DNA from: an uncultured Bulleidia sp.
GTDB lineage: Bacteria > Bacillota_I > Bacilli_A > Erysipelotrichales > Erysipelotrichaceae
NCBI GenBank assembly: GCA_947087645.1
Contig: CAMUDN010000005.1
Span: 1 to 64,000, forward strand
Direction: 5' to 3'
Length of the DNA stretch: 64,000 nucleotides
Shown: positions 43,739 through 52,818 of the stretch, one piece after another
Position numbering within the stretch: the first letter of the stretch is position 1
Layout: each line of letters opens with the position of its first letter
Position numbers and translations under genes: made by a program
Notes under the pieces: model-generated
Told to the model about the DNA's origin: nothing
Seen by the model: the letters and a program-made list of their open reading frames with translations, nothing else
The model's database searches: none

Positions 43739-44190
43739 TTGTTTTCCTCCTTTCTGATCAAATCCATAATCTCTTTAGAATTATGTGCATTTTGTAATAA
43801 TTCAATAAATTTTTGATTATCTAATAAAGACGATAATTCAGATAATACTTGCAAATGATCACTACTTTTTTTAGCTGCTAAAGTAATCAAAATTTTAACT
43901 GGATCGTTAGCTTTACTATTAAAAACTACCGGTTTATCTAAAACAGTTATACCAATAGCATTACTTATAACTGCATCTGTTTTCGTTTGTGCATGGGGTA
44001 AAGCTATATGAGGCATTAATACAAAATAAGGTCCTGATTGATTTAAATTATCAATAATTTCATTAACATAATTAGATGTTATTTTTTGATCATCTACTAA
44101 AGGCTGAGCAGCTAACTGAATAGCTTCAATACTATTTTTTGCTTTAATATTTATTCTTATATAATTTTCTTTTAACCAACTACAAATCAT
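43723..44190 (-). CDS. PTS IIA component, fructose/mannitol-ascorbate type
   Basis: Phosphocarrier of 155 residues. The active-site region reads LMPHIALPHAQTKT, with His66 the likely phosphorylated residue (His61 nearby). I choose the ATG at 44190, with TAGGA before it; the frame extends to 44214 without a better site. It is the first gene of the IIA-IIB-IIC-regulator-aldolase-aldolase-isomerase operon. A cre-like site lies 71 bases upstream. Confidence 0.9.
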   Translation of the reverse strand: MICSWLKENYIRINIKAKNSIEAIQLAAQPLVDDQKITSNYVNEIIDNLNQSGPYFVLMPHIALPHAQTKTDAVISNAIGITVLDKPVVFNSKANDPVKILITLAAKKSSDHLQVLSELSSLLDNQKFIELLQNAHNSKEIMDLIRKEENKCLVD

Positions 44191-44260
44191 ATTGTTTCCT
44201 ACTTCCATCTTCATTATAAAAACTTTTACTTATAATAAATCATCAATACAGACTAACTTT

Positions 44261-44274
44261 TGTAAGCGTTTAAA
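44261..44274. promoter_or_regulatory. cre-like site for CcpA
   Basis: TGTAAGCGTTTAAA fits the catabolite-responsive element consensus TGWNANCGNTNWCA except for one position. It lies just before the PTS operon, where carbon catabolite repression would be expected. Confidence 0.6.
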
Positions 44275-44290
44275 ACAAAAACTATACTTA

Positions 44291-44421
44291 AAAAAATAGG
44301 AAAAGACCGACATGATCTTTTCCTATTTATTAATTATTATATTGGGATAATTTATCTGCATTATGCTAAGGAGAGTAATTATTCATAATCGATACCCTTA
44401 TCCACAGATACAGAATAAATG
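44291..44421 (-). ncRNA. Candidate structured small RNA or leader
   Basis: A promoter (44428-44456) and a strong terminator (stem AATAGGAAAAGA / TCTTTTCCTATT, 44295-44327, then a U-run) enclose about 130 bases without an open frame. The RNA can fold by eye into one long rod: UAUCUG/CAGAUA outside, UAAGG/CCUUA inside, then GAUUAU/AUAAUU at the tip. It lies between the tsf terminator and the PTS operon on the same strand. It could be an independent small RNA or a terminated leader of the PTS operon. I do not recognise a known family. Confidence 0.5.
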
Positions 44422-44427
44422 AAAGAT

Positions 44428-44456
44428 ATAATAAAATTATGTTGAAAATTAGTAAA
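44428..44456 (-). promoter_or_regulatory. Promoter of the candidate small RNA
   Basis: TTTACT (44451-44456) and TATTAT (44428-44433) on the minus strand are separated by 17 bases, just downstream of the tsf terminator. Confidence 0.6.
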
Positions 44457-44484
44457 ATTATGTGATTTCTTTTTCACTTAAAAA

Positions 44485-44522
44485 AAGAATAGTTTTAACT
44501 ATTGATAGTTAAAACTATTCTT
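44485..44522 (-). terminator. Terminator of rpsB-tsf
   Basis: An 18-base perfect inverted repeat (AAGAATAGTTTTAACTAT and its complement) with a 2-base centre lies 20 bases after tsf and is followed by TTTTTTT on the minus strand. Confidence 0.92.
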
Positions 44523-44542
44523 ATGAATGATAAGAAATAGAC

Positions 44543-45433
44543 TTATTTCTTTGCCATAGCTGCTACTTCAGCCGCAAAATCGTCTTCTTTCTTTTCAATA
44601 CCTTCACCAACTGTATATTTAACCATTTGTGTTACACTAGCATTCATTTCTTTTAAGTAATCAGCTACTTTAAGATTAGTATCTAAGAAATATTCTTGAT
44701 CAACTAAACACATATCTTGTAATGATTTAGATAAACGTCCTTCTAAAATACCTGCTTTTACACGTTCTGGTTTATTAGCCAAATTAGCATCATTAGCTAA
44801 TAAGCCAACTTGAATTTCACGCTCATGATCAACAATTTCTTTAGGCATAAAATCACGTGAGATATAACTAGGATTCATTGATGCTACTTGCATGGCAATA
44901 TTTTTAGCAACTTTTTCATCACTTGTTCCTTTTAAAACAACTAAAGAAACAATTCTACCACCTTGATGAGTATATGAACCAAAAATTTCTTGATCACTCT
45001 TTGTAACTAAAGCAAAACGACGTAGTGTTATATTTTCACCAATCGTAGCAACTGCATTAATTATTGTTGCCGACAATGTACCTTCTTTTGTAGGTAATGC
45101 TAATGCTTCTTCATTATTCTTCGCTTCACTATGCAAAATAGTTTCTGCTACTTGACTCAATAATGTTAAAAATTGTTCATTTTTAGCAACAAAATCTGTT
45201 TCTGAATTAACTTCAACAACGACTGCTTTATTGCCTTCAATCAAGACTTTTGCTAAGCCTTCAGCAGCAATTCTTCCCGCTTTCTTTTGAGCTTTAGCAA
45301 TACCTCTTTCACGTAACCAATCAATAGCTGCTTGAACATTACCTTCTGTTTCAACAAGAGCATTTTTACAATCCAACATGCCAGCTCCTGTTAATTCACG
45401 TAATTCCTTTACTTGTGCTGCTGTAATAGCCAT
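44543..45433 (-). CDS. tsf: Elongation factor Ts
   Basis: Guanine-nucleotide exchange factor for EF-Tu, 296 residues. The UBA-like N-terminus is VKELRELTGAGMLDCKNAL, and the core has the family motif VNSETDFVAKNEQF (about 75-90). It lies 2 bases after rpsB with AGGAGG inside the rpsB end, the standard pairing, and ends at a strong terminator. Confidence 0.97.
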   Translation of the reverse strand: MAITAAQVKELRELTGAGMLDCKNALVETEGNVQAAIDWLRERGIAKAQKKAGRIAAEGLAKVLIEGNKAVVVEVNSETDFVAKNEQFLTLLSQVAETILHSEAKNNEEALALPTKEGTLSATIINAVATIGENITLRRFALVTKSDQEIFGSYTHQGGRIVSLVVLKGTSDEKVAKNIAMQVASMNPSYISRDFMPKEIVDHEREIQVGLLANDANLANKPERVKAGILEGRLSKSLQDMCLVDQEYFLDTNLKVADYLKEMNASVTQMVKYTVGEGIEKKEDDFAAEVAAMAKK

Positions 45434-45435
45434 GC

Positions 45436-46356
45436 TTAATTTTCCTCCTTAGGAGCTTCTTCCTTTTTATCTTCTGTATCAGCTGTATGGTTTTCTCTCT
45501 TAAATACACGACGTTCACCATTTTGACGACGAGAAGCCATTTGAGCACGACGTTCTTCTAACTTTTGTTTACGTTTCTTCTCATATTCAGCTGCTTGCCG
45601 ATCAACTTCAACGATAACATCTTCCATAGTGATATCAGCTTCACTTTCATCTTCTTGATGAGCTACTTCTAAAACACCACCTTTAGCTTCAACTAATGCA
45701 TCAGCAATTACCGATACCATTAACTTAACTGAACGCAAAGCATCATCATTAGCAGGAATTGGATAATCGACTAAATCAGGATCAGCATTAGTATCAATTA
45801 AAGCAAATACCGGAATACCTAACTTACGAGCTTCCGCCACTGCATTATGTTCTTCTAATGGATCAACAACAAAGACTGCATCAGGCAACTTCTTCATTTC
45901 TTTAATACCACCTAAGAAATTTTCTAAACGTTCTTTTTTCTTAAGTAATAAAGCCTGTTCTTTTTTCTTATATACGTTAATTGTTCCAGATTCTTCCATT
46001 GTTTCAATTTCTAACAAACGTTTGATCGATTTTTGAATTGTTCGGAAATTAGTCAACGTACCACCTAACCATCTTTGATTAATATAGAAACTACCTGAAC
46101 GTAATGCTTCTTCTAAAATGGTTGCTTGGGCTTGTTTCTTTGTACCAACAAATAATACCTTTCCACCCTCTTCAGCAATTTTCTTCAAAGCATCATAAGC
46201 AATTGATAGCTTCTCTTGCGTCTTAACTAAATCAATAATATAAACATGATTTTTTGCTGTATAAATAAATGGTTTCATCTTTGGATTCCATTTTCTTGTC
46301 TGATGACCAAAATGAACACCATTTTCCAGCATTTTCTTCATTGAAACAACAGTCAT
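45436..46356 (-). CDS. rpsB: 30S ribosomal protein S2 with extended C-terminus
   Basis: S2 of 306 residues; the usual length is about 230-260. The conserved body includes [26 protein letters not shown] and [20 protein letters not shown]. From about residue 245 a highly charged extension follows ([17 protein letters not shown], then [17 protein letters not shown]), likely disordered. It heads the rpsB-tsf operon behind a long leader. Confidence 0.96.
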   Translation of the reverse strand: MTVVSMKKMLENGVHFGHQTRKWNPKMKPFIYTAKNHVYIIDLVKTQEKLSIAYDALKKIAEEGGKVLFVGTKKQAQATILEEALRSGSFYINQRWLGGTLTNFRTIQKSIKRLLEIETMEESGTINVYKKKEQALLLKKKERLENFLGGIKEMKKLPDAVFVVDPLEEHNAVAEARKLGIPVFALIDTNADPDLVDYPIPANDDALRSVKLMVSVIADALVEAKGGVLEVAHQEDESEADITMEDVIVEVDRQAAEYEKKRKQKLEERRAQMASRRQNGERRVFKRENHTADTEDKKEEAPKEEN

Positions 46357-46365
46357 TTTTTATTT

Positions 46366-46476
46366 ACCTCTCTTTCCGTTGTTATCCGCCACAGTTTCTA
46401 ACACTATCAACATTTACATGCACGGGAAAGTGAATTCACTGTGTGTGAAGTACACCCTGTAATGTACAAGATGCCA
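46366..46476 (-). promoter_or_regulatory. Leader of rpsB, possible autoregulatory RNA
   Basis: About 110 transcribed bases precede the rpsB start codon, with locally raised GC. Dyads seen are AGTGAATTCACT (46429-46440) and GTACA/TGTAC (46450-46467). Ribosomal protein leaders of this kind often bind their product. I cannot match it to a named family. Confidence 0.45.
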
Positions 46477-46482
46477 TTAAGA

Positions 46483-46511
46483 ATATTATCATATAAAAAA
46501 TAAAATGTCAC
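46483..46511 (-). promoter_or_regulatory. Promoter of rpsB-tsf
   Basis: GTGACA (46506-46511) and TAATAT (46483-46488) on the minus strand are 17 bases apart, placing the start near 46476. Confidence 0.55.
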
Positions 46512-46548
46512 ATAATTTATAACAAATCAATCATAATATTTCACTTTA

Positions 46549-46761
46549 TCATCTGATATCTATATTCTCTTTAATTTTAGCTTTAATATAAACATAAGCT
46601 TGTTTTGAAATAGTACCTCTTTGCAACATTTTATCAAGATCATAATTCATCATGTGTAATTCTGCTTGATCTGCAAGAGTTACCCTTTGTAAGATGTTTT
46701 TTTCTAATTCTGTTAATTTACAAGGACTAAATAATTCTTTTAACTTATGCCATAAATTCAT
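46549..46761 (-). CDS. Small cytoplasmic protein, unknown
   Basis: A 70-residue protein from the ATG at 46761 (MNLWHKLKELFSPCK), with AAGGAG nine bases upstream. The start overlaps the stop of the lipoprotein gene (ATGA), so it is translationally coupled. The sequence is mainly helical (DQAELHMMNYDLDKMLQ), ends KAKIKENIDIR, and has no membrane segment. I do not recognise it. Confidence 0.6.
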   Translation of the reverse strand: MNLWHKLKELFSPCKLTELEKNILQRVTLADQAELHMMNYDLDKMLQRGTISKQAYVYIKAKIKENIDIR

Positions 46762-47204
46762 GAACGAATCTCCTTCCATGAACTCCAATATTCTTGCTTA
46801 TTATTACCATCTACTTTAATTTCATAGTGACGACCATAAATAGGTGCAAATTGAATAATACCATTCACACTTTGAGCTTTCTGCAAAGACCATTTTTGCT
46901 CCGAAGCATCTTTTTTAAACAAATATACTTGAATTGCAAATTCTTGTAAATCATGTAATTTAGTTAATTCTTTTTGGTTGAAATAAAAATCAAGAGCTGC
47001 TTTTTTATTATTAGCATCAACCATTAATCTTTTGCTAAGCAAAATTTCGCCTTTTTGCGTCAAAACTAAACTTACTGCTTTAACTGGTTCTTCCATTTCC
47101 AATTTCAATTGCACTAAAAACTCATCTTTTTTTATTTTCTGTGTACAAGATGATAAAAATAGCATAGATATAATAATAGTTAACAAATAAAGACGGCGTT
47201 TCAT
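46758..47204 (-). CDS. Small lipoprotein, unknown
   Basis: A 148-residue protein with a signal peptide and lipobox FLSSC (Cys20). The mature part is beta-rich in appearance (FLVQLKLEMEEPVKAVSLVL; RHYEIKVDGNN) and could be a single extracellular domain. No family is recognised. It lies 17 bases after xerC and overlaps the next small gene by 4 bases. In other Firmicutes hslV, hslU and codY follow xerC, so this pair occupies an unusual place. Confidence 0.7.
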   Translation of the reverse strand: MKRRLYLLTIIISMLFLSSCTQKIKKDEFLVQLKLEMEEPVKAVSLVLTQKGEILLSKRLMVDANNKKAALDFYFNQKELTKLHDLQEFAIQVYLFKKDASEQKWSLQKAQSVNGIIQFAPIYGRHYEIKVDGNNKQEYWSSWKEIRS

Positions 47205-47220
47205 ATAGTAACCTTTCTAA

Positions 47221-48108
47221 TCATGATAAAGGATGATTTTTTTCAATAACTTTTTTTAATGTATCTTGTGATACATGAGTATAAATTTGAGTTGTACTTA
47301 AATCAACATGTCCCAATAAAGCTTGGACTACTCTTAAATCAGCACCATTATCTAAAAGATGAGTCGCAAAGCTATGTCTTAAAACATGCGGATGTAAAGG
47401 AAAAGGAAGATTCATTTCACAGCCTTTTTTAGCCAATAATAATTGTATATTACGGACTGATAATGCATTATTTTGCGAACTAATAAATAAAAAATCATCA
47501 CCTTCAGCAGTTAAACGATATGTATGTATAAAACAACGCAGTAATTCTTTTAAAGAAGAATAAAAAGGAACCATTCTTTCTTTACTCTCTTTACCTAAAA
47601 CCAAAACATATTGTTCCTCTAAATAAACGTCTTTAAGACGTAAATTAACACATTCACTAATTCGTAAACCACAAGCATAAAGTAATTCAATAATACAACG
47701 ATTACGAAAATCTTTCTTTTTTTGAAGATCAAAAGAAGATAACAAATCTTGCACTTGATCAACGGTTAAATATTCTGGTAAAGGACGTTGTGTTTTAACA
47801 TTTTTAAAAGCACAAAGAGGATTATGATGAATACCATCAACAAGGTTCAAGTAACGAAAAAAAGAACGTAAAGAAGATAAATGGCGATCATAACTACTAT
47901 TAGATAATCTCTTTTCTTTTCGTAAATAAGTAAAATAATTTAGTAAAAAGAGTTGATCAATTGCTTGCCAATTTTTTATTTTTTTTTGTTCTAAATAGTT
48001 AATAAAATTTTCTAAATCACGGCGATAAGCATCTTCCGTATGTTTAGATCCAGTTTTAGATAAATGAATATTAGCTAAAAAAGCCTTTAATTTTTCTCTA
48101 TAATCCAT
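47221..48108 (-). CDS. xerC: Tyrosine recombinase XerC
   Basis: Recombinase of 295 residues that resolves chromosome dimers at dif. The N-terminal SAM-like domain (about 1-85) has YRRDLENFINYLEQK. The catalytic domain shows the first Arg in YACGLRISECVNL, HVLRHSFATHLLDNG for the His-x-x-Arg box, the second His in LLGHVDLSTTQIYTHV and the nucleophilic Tyr in IYTHVS. It overlaps trmFO by 11 bases, the conserved Firmicute order. No partner xerD is in the window. Confidence 0.9.
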   Translation of the reverse strand: MDYREKLKAFLANIHLSKTGSKHTEDAYRRDLENFINYLEQKKIKNWQAIDQLFLLNYFTYLRKEKRLSNSSYDRHLSSLRSFFRYLNLVDGIHHNPLCAFKNVKTQRPLPEYLTVDQVQDLLSSFDLQKKKDFRNRCIIELLYACGLRISECVNLRLKDVYLEEQYVLVLGKESKERMVPFYSSLKELLRCFIHTYRLTAEGDDFLFISSQNNALSVRNIQLLLAKKGCEMNLPFPLHPHVLRHSFATHLLDNGADLRVVQALLGHVDLSTTQIYTHVSQDTLKKVIEKNHPLS

Positions 48109-49396
48109 ATTTTGCCTTTAAAGTAGAAATATAATTATCTGATTGTACAGCATATGCTTCTTTCTTTAATTTTTTATCTACAACGTCTGTTAAACTCATA
48201 ATACCAAAATTAGCATTCATCGGCTGAAAATATTTCGTAGAAGCATGTGATACATAATATGCCATTGCTCCTATCATCGTTTTTTGGCTAAAATGAATTT
48301 CTTCTTTTTGTTTTAAAACTTGTGCCATATTAACAGCTGCTACAAAACCACTTGCACAAGACTCAATATATCCTTCAACACCTGTTATCTGACCAGCAAA
48401 AAACAAATGTTTTTCCCTTTTTACACGATATGTATCAGTTAAATATTTTGGTGAATTAATATAAGTATTACGATGCATAACACCATAACGTACTATTTCA
48501 GCTTGTGCTAAGCCAGGTATTAAATGAATAATTTTTTTCTGTTCTGGCCATTTCAAATGGGTTTGAAACCCAACAATATTGTACAAGGAATCGGCTGCAT
48601 TATCTTGTCTTAACTGTACTACTGCATAAGGCTTAGGACGATTTTCTAACGCTAAGCCAACTGGCTTCATTGGACCAAATAGCAATGTCTTAACACCTTG
48701 CTTAGCCATAACTTCAAAAGGCATACAACCAGCAAAATAAATTTCTTTTTCAAAAGGGTGGAGTTTAGTTACTTCGGCATTAATAACAGCATTATAGAAA
48801 GTCATAAATTCATCATAACTAAAAGGACAATTAATATAATCATTACCTCCTTTATCATAACGAGATTTACGATAAGCAATTGTAAAATCAATAGAATCTT
48901 TAACAACAATAGGTGCAGCAGCATCATAAAAATAAAAATCATCTTCTTGAAAATATGTTTTAATACTTTGCGAAATGGCTTGTGAACTAAGGGGACCACT
49001 AGCTACAATAGTCGGTATTGTTAAGTCTAATTCTTTAACTTCTTCATGATGAATCGTTATCTTATCCATAGCCATAATTCTTTCCGTAATTAGCTTTGCA
49101 AATCGTTCACGATCAACTGCTAGTGCACTACCAGCGGGTATTTTCGTCGCATCTGCAACTTGCATAATTAAAGAATCCATTTGACGCAATTCTTTTTTTA
49201 AGACACCAACAGCATTAGTTAAGGCATCACTTCTTAAACTATTAGAACATACTAATTCTGCAAAATATTCACTATGATGAGCAGGCGAAAATTGTTGGGG
49301 CTTCATTTCATATAAATCAACTTCAAAGCCTCTTTTAGCTAACTGATAACTTGCTTCACAGCCGGCTAAGCCGGCACCAATAACCTTTATTTTCAT
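48098..49396 (-). CDS. trmFO: tRNA (uracil-54-C5)-methyltransferase TrmFO
   Basis: Flavin- and methylene-folate-dependent enzyme of 432 residues that makes ribothymidine 54 in tRNA. It has the FAD-binding IKVIGAGLAGCEASYQLAK, the SEYFAELVCSNSLRSD segment with its Cys, and the C-terminal FFAGQITGVEGYIESCASG. The start overlaps the topA stop by 4 bases. Confidence 0.95.
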   Translation of the reverse strand: MKIKVIGAGLAGCEASYQLAKRGFEVDLYEMKPQQFSPAHHSEYFAELVCSNSLRSDALTNAVGVLKKELRQMDSLIMQVADATKIPAGSALAVDRERFAKLITERIMAMDKITIHHEEVKELDLTIPTIVASGPLSSQAISQSIKTYFQEDDFYFYDAAAPIVVKDSIDFTIAYRKSRYDKGGNDYINCPFSYDEFMTFYNAVINAEVTKLHPFEKEIYFAGCMPFEVMAKQGVKTLLFGPMKPVGLALENRPKPYAVVQLRQDNAADSLYNIVGFQTHLKWPEQKKIIHLIPGLAQAEIVRYGVMHRNTYINSPKYLTDTYRVKREKHLFFAGQITGVEGYIESCASGFVAAVNMAQVLKQKEEIHFSQKTMIGAMAYYVSHASTKYFQPMNANFGIMSLTDVVDKKLKKEAYAVQSDNYISTLKAKYGL

Positions 49397-51438
49397 GCCT
49401 TTTTCTTCTTTCGCTTACTTCCTTTTTTACTTATTCCTTTTGCCTTATTAACAATTTCAACACCATCTAATGTTTCCATATGATGACAACTTGGATAGTT
49501 TGAACAACCTATAAAATATGTCCCAAAACGTGATTTTCGCTTTACCAGTTCATGCTTACATAAAGGACATAATTTACCAATTGGTTCTGGCTTTTCTTTT
49601 TCTTTTTGTTCCAATGCCTTAGTATAACGACAAGTTGGAAAAGTAGAACAAGAAATAAACTTACCAAAACGACCATTACGATAAACTAATTCAGCACCAC
49701 AAAGAGGACAAACTTCCCCTACTTTCTCTAATTCTTTAACTTCCATATTCGCATATGCTTTTAATAATAAAGGCTCAAAATTTTGATAAAATGCACGCAA
49801 AGTTTGAATTTCATCTAATTTACCTTCAGCAATTTCATCTAATTGTGTTTCCAAATTAGCTGTATATGTAACATTAATTATAGGTTTAAAAAATTGGTCT
49901 AATTTTTCTGCGGTTAAAATACCTTGTTCACTTGGTATAAATACTTTTGTCTTCGTTTTTTCACTGGCTTTTTCAAGACTAACATATCCCCGTACTTGAA
50001 TAGTATCAATAATTGTTGCATAAGTTGAAGGTCGACCTATACCATCTTCTTCCATGGCCTTAACTAATTTAGCTTCCGTATAACGGGTAGGTGGTTCAGT
50101 AAAATGTTGTTCTTTTAACAATTTATTGGCAACTAATTTTTCTTTTTCTAAAACAGTTGGTAAAATAACATCTTTACTCATATCAAAAGGAGCATAAACT
50201 TTTAAATAACCATCAAATTTTAAAGTTGATCCCGAAACACTAAAATCACAACCAGATTGACTTAAAGTAATTGTTTGTGAATCATACTTAGCAGCACTCA
50301 TTAATGATGCTAAAGTACGGTAATAAATTAAGTTATACAATTTATATTGTTCACTACTCAAATATGATTTAATTTTTTCCGGTGTATAAAGAATATTTGT
50401 TGGACGAATAGACTCATGTGCATCTTGAGAATTAGTATCATTTTTAACTTTATAATGACCTATATACTCTTTACCATATTCTTTCTGAATCTTAGCAAGT
50501 GCACTATCCCGATATTGTTTTGATAAACGTGTGCTATCTGTACGCATATAAGTTATTAAGCCTTCTGGACCATTGCCTACATCTATTCCTTCATACAAAC
50601 GTTGAGCAATGCTCATTGTTCTTTTTGGTGAAAAGCCTAATTTAGTACTGGCTTCTTGTTGTAATGTAGAAGTAATAAAGGGTAGCTTAGCTTCTCTTTT
50701 ACGGATGGTTTTTTTAATTGCTGATACAGTAAAATCATGTTGGCAACAATCATATATTTGATTAGCTTTTTCAGCATTAGTAATTTTTGCTTTCAAACCA
50801 TCAACCTTAGTCAATAAAGCTTCAAAAGCAATACCATCTTTTACAAAACAAGCTTTTAATGTCCAATATTCTTCTGGTTTAAACTGTTGAATTTCTTTTT
50901 CCCGTTCAACAATTAATTTCAAAGCAACTGATTGCACACGACCAGCTGATTTAGAACGAATTTTCTTTTGTAAAAGCTTAGATAATTTAAAGCCTATAAT
51001 ACGATCTAAAATACGTCTTGCTTCTTGTGAATGAACTAAATCCATATCAATTATTCTTGGCTTTTCGAAAGCTTTTTGAATAGCATCTTTAGTAATTTCA
51101 TGAAATGTTACACGATCAATATCTTTTTCATCAAGATTTAATTCTTGCGCTAAATGCCACGAAATAGCTTCTCCTTCACGATCAGGGTCAGTTGCTAAAT
51201 AAACTTTTTGAGCTTTTTTAGCAGCTTCTTTTAATTCTTTAACAATTTCTTTTTTATCTTTTGAAATCACATAAGTCGTCGCAAAATCATTGTCTATATC
51301 AACTCCTAAACCATCTTTTCCTCTTGTCGCTAAATCCCGAATATGGCCTTTACTTGAAACAACCGTAAAATCATTACCTAAATACTTACCTATTGTTTTT
51401 GATTTAGACGGTGATTCAACAATAACTAAATTTTTCAT
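49393..51438 (-). CDS. topA: DNA topoisomerase I
   Basis: Type IA topoisomerase of 681 residues that relaxes negative supercoils. The TOPRIM domain begins LVIVESPSKSKTIGKYLG and has YLATDPDREGEAISWHL. The catalytic Tyr lies in GLITYMRTDSTRLS near residue 310. Two zinc-binding motifs end the protein (CPLCGAELVYRNGRFGKFIS; CPLCKHELVKRKSRFGTYF), then a Lys-rich tail. It lies 9 bases after dprA and couples to trmFO. Confidence 0.96.
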   Translation of the reverse strand: MKNLVIVESPSKSKTIGKYLGNDFTVVSSKGHIRDLATRGKDGLGVDIDNDFATTYVISKDKKEIVKELKEAAKKAQKVYLATDPDREGEAISWHLAQELNLDEKDIDRVTFHEITKDAIQKAFEKPRIIDMDLVHSQEARRILDRIIGFKLSKLLQKKIRSKSAGRVQSVALKLIVEREKEIQQFKPEEYWTLKACFVKDGIAFEALLTKVDGLKAKITNAEKANQIYDCCQHDFTVSAIKKTIRKREAKLPFITSTLQQEASTKLGFSPKRTMSIAQRLYEGIDVGNGPEGLITYMRTDSTRLSKQYRDSALAKIQKEYGKEYIGHYKVKNDTNSQDAHESIRPTNILYTPEKIKSYLSSEQYKLYNLIYYRTLASLMSAAKYDSQTITLSQSGCDFSVSGSTLKFDGYLKVYAPFDMSKDVILPTVLEKEKLVANKLLKEQHFTEPPTRYTEAKLVKAMEEDGIGRPSTYATIIDTIQVRGYVSLEKASEKTKTKVFIPSEQGILTAEKLDQFFKPIINVTYTANLETQLDEIAEGKLDEIQTLRAFYQNFEPLLLKAYANMEVKELEKVGEVCPLCGAELVYRNGRFGKFISCSTFPTCRYTKALEQKEKEKPEPIGKLCPLCKHELVKRKSRFGTYFIGCSNYPSCHHMETLDGVEIVNKAKGISKKGSKRKKKKA

Positions 51439-51447
51439 GTTAACCTC

Positions 51448-52176
51448 CTAAATTATCAAAGAATCTTGTAAAAACAAAGATGCACCTTCTTGAATTAATT
51501 GATTACAACCATCCCCCTCTTTTTCATCTAAAGGATATGGCATACTATATATATCTTTACCTAGTTGCAAAGCTTCTTGTACTGTAATCATTGTCCCGGA
51601 AAAAGAAGTTGCCTGAGTCACAATTATCTTTTCACCTAATGCTGCTAACAAACGATTACGCCAAGGAAAATGACTTTTTTTAACCCCTATATAAGCGGGC
51701 CACTCACTTAATATTAAATGATTTTTAGCTAATTGATAATATAAATTTTCATTACAACTTGGATAATGTGTTTCTAAACCTGAACCAATAACGGCAATTG
51801 TTTTGCCATCCGTTAAACATGATTGATGAACTTGAGCATCAACACCTTTTGCTAGACCGGATACTAATACATACTTCTTTTTTAGTTTTTGGCAAACAAA
51901 ATCGGTATAAATTTTACCCCTTTTAACTATTTTACGTGATCCGACTATCGTTACTTTCCTATCTTTTAGTAATTCTTTATTACCACGATAAAAAAGCACC
52001 CATGGAGGAAATTCAAGATGTTTAAATTCCTGGGGATAATCTTCATCTAAATAACATATGTAATTTTCATAAACAGTGTAATAAGGATTATTTTCTTGCT
52101 TTAATATAGCTTGTTTTATAGCTTGCCAATTTCCTCCATAACGATAACTATATTGAGCGATATCTTCTCTTTTCAT
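51448..52176 (-). CDS. dprA: DNA-processing protein DprA, short form
   Basis: Rossmann-fold protein of 242 residues that loads RecA on incoming single-stranded DNA. Family segments are KVTIVGSRKIVKRG, LVSGLAKGVDAQVHQSCL and AVIGSGLETHYPSCN. It is shorter than typical DprA (about 300-370), with a reduced N-terminal region and no C-terminal winged helix. I choose the ATG at 52176, six bases from GGAGG, over the TTG one codon earlier. No other competence genes are in the window apart from this standard housekeeping position. Confidence 0.9.
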   Translation of the reverse strand: MKREDIAQYSYRYGGNWQAIKQAILKQENNPYYTVYENYICYLDEDYPQEFKHLEFPPWVLFYRGNKELLKDRKVTIVGSRKIVKRGKIYTDFVCQKLKKKYVLVSGLAKGVDAQVHQSCLTDGKTIAVIGSGLETHYPSCNENLYYQLAKNHLILSEWPAYIGVKKSHFPWRNRLLAALGEKIIVTQATSFSGTMITVQEALQLGKDIYSMPYPLDEKEGDGCNQLIQEGASLFLQDSLII

Positions 52177-52206
52177 CAATAACCTCCAAGCTTATATTAC
52201 CCTTTA

Positions 52207-52818
52207 TTAATTTATTCCTTTTTGGATAATCTGCTTGACAGGAGCATAACTTTTTCTATGATATGGTGTAATACCTAATTTAGCCAAAGCTAAACGATGT
52301 TCCTTGGTTGGATAGCCTTTATTTTTAGCTAATCCATAACCAGGATACAACTTATCTATAGCAATCATTTTATGATCTCTTGTTACTTTTGCTAAGATAC
52401 TTGCAGCAGCTATAGAAAATGATTTTTGATCACCTTTAATAATTGCTTCAACACTTTTCGTTGATGTTAAAGGCATAGCATCTGTTAAAACATATTGACA
52501 GGGTGCACTTTCAGCTATTTCTAACATAGCATCTTTAGTTGCTTGATAAATATTTTTTTGATCAATAACTTCAACCGATATTTCTAAAATTTTATACCAT
52601 AGAGCTTTATCTTTAATTTCTAAAAATAATTTTTCACGTTTTTTCTCACTTAGAGCTTTTGAATCATAAATTTCATTATTTTCATAGCCAATAGGAAAAA
52701 TAACCCCTGCTACATATAATGGACCAGCTAAAGGACCACGACCTGCTTCATCAATTCCCAGTACTAATTCCTTTTTTTGCCAAAGTATTTTTTCCCATTC
52801 ATTATCACAGCATTTCAT
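52207..52818 (-). CDS. rnhB: Ribonuclease HII
   Basis: Enzyme of about 203 residues that cuts RNA in RNA-DNA hybrids and removes misincorporated ribonucleotides. Catalytic Asp23 and Glu24 lie in VLGIDEAGRGPLAGP; further acidic sites are in VLTDAMP and KVTRDHKM. I choose the ATG at 52818 (MKCCDNEW), preceded by GGAGG, giving a 14-base overlap with rbgA; the frame to 52845 has no site. Confidence 0.93.
   Translation of the reverse strand: MKCCDNEWEKILWQKKELVLGIDEAGRGPLAGPLYVAGVIFPIGYENNEIYDSKALSEKKREKLFLEIKDKALWYKILEISVEVIDQKNIYQATKDAMLEIAESAPCQYVLTDAMPLTSTKSVEAIIKGDQKSFSIAAASILAKVTRDHKMIAIDKLYPGYGLAKNKGYPTKEHRLALAKLGITPYHRKSYAPVKQIIQKGIN

Noticed and set aside
48698..48999. Overlapping frames on both strands inside trmFO
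   Set aside because: Repetitive, Ile/Lys/Leu-rich translations with no start signals; trmFO fully explains the region.
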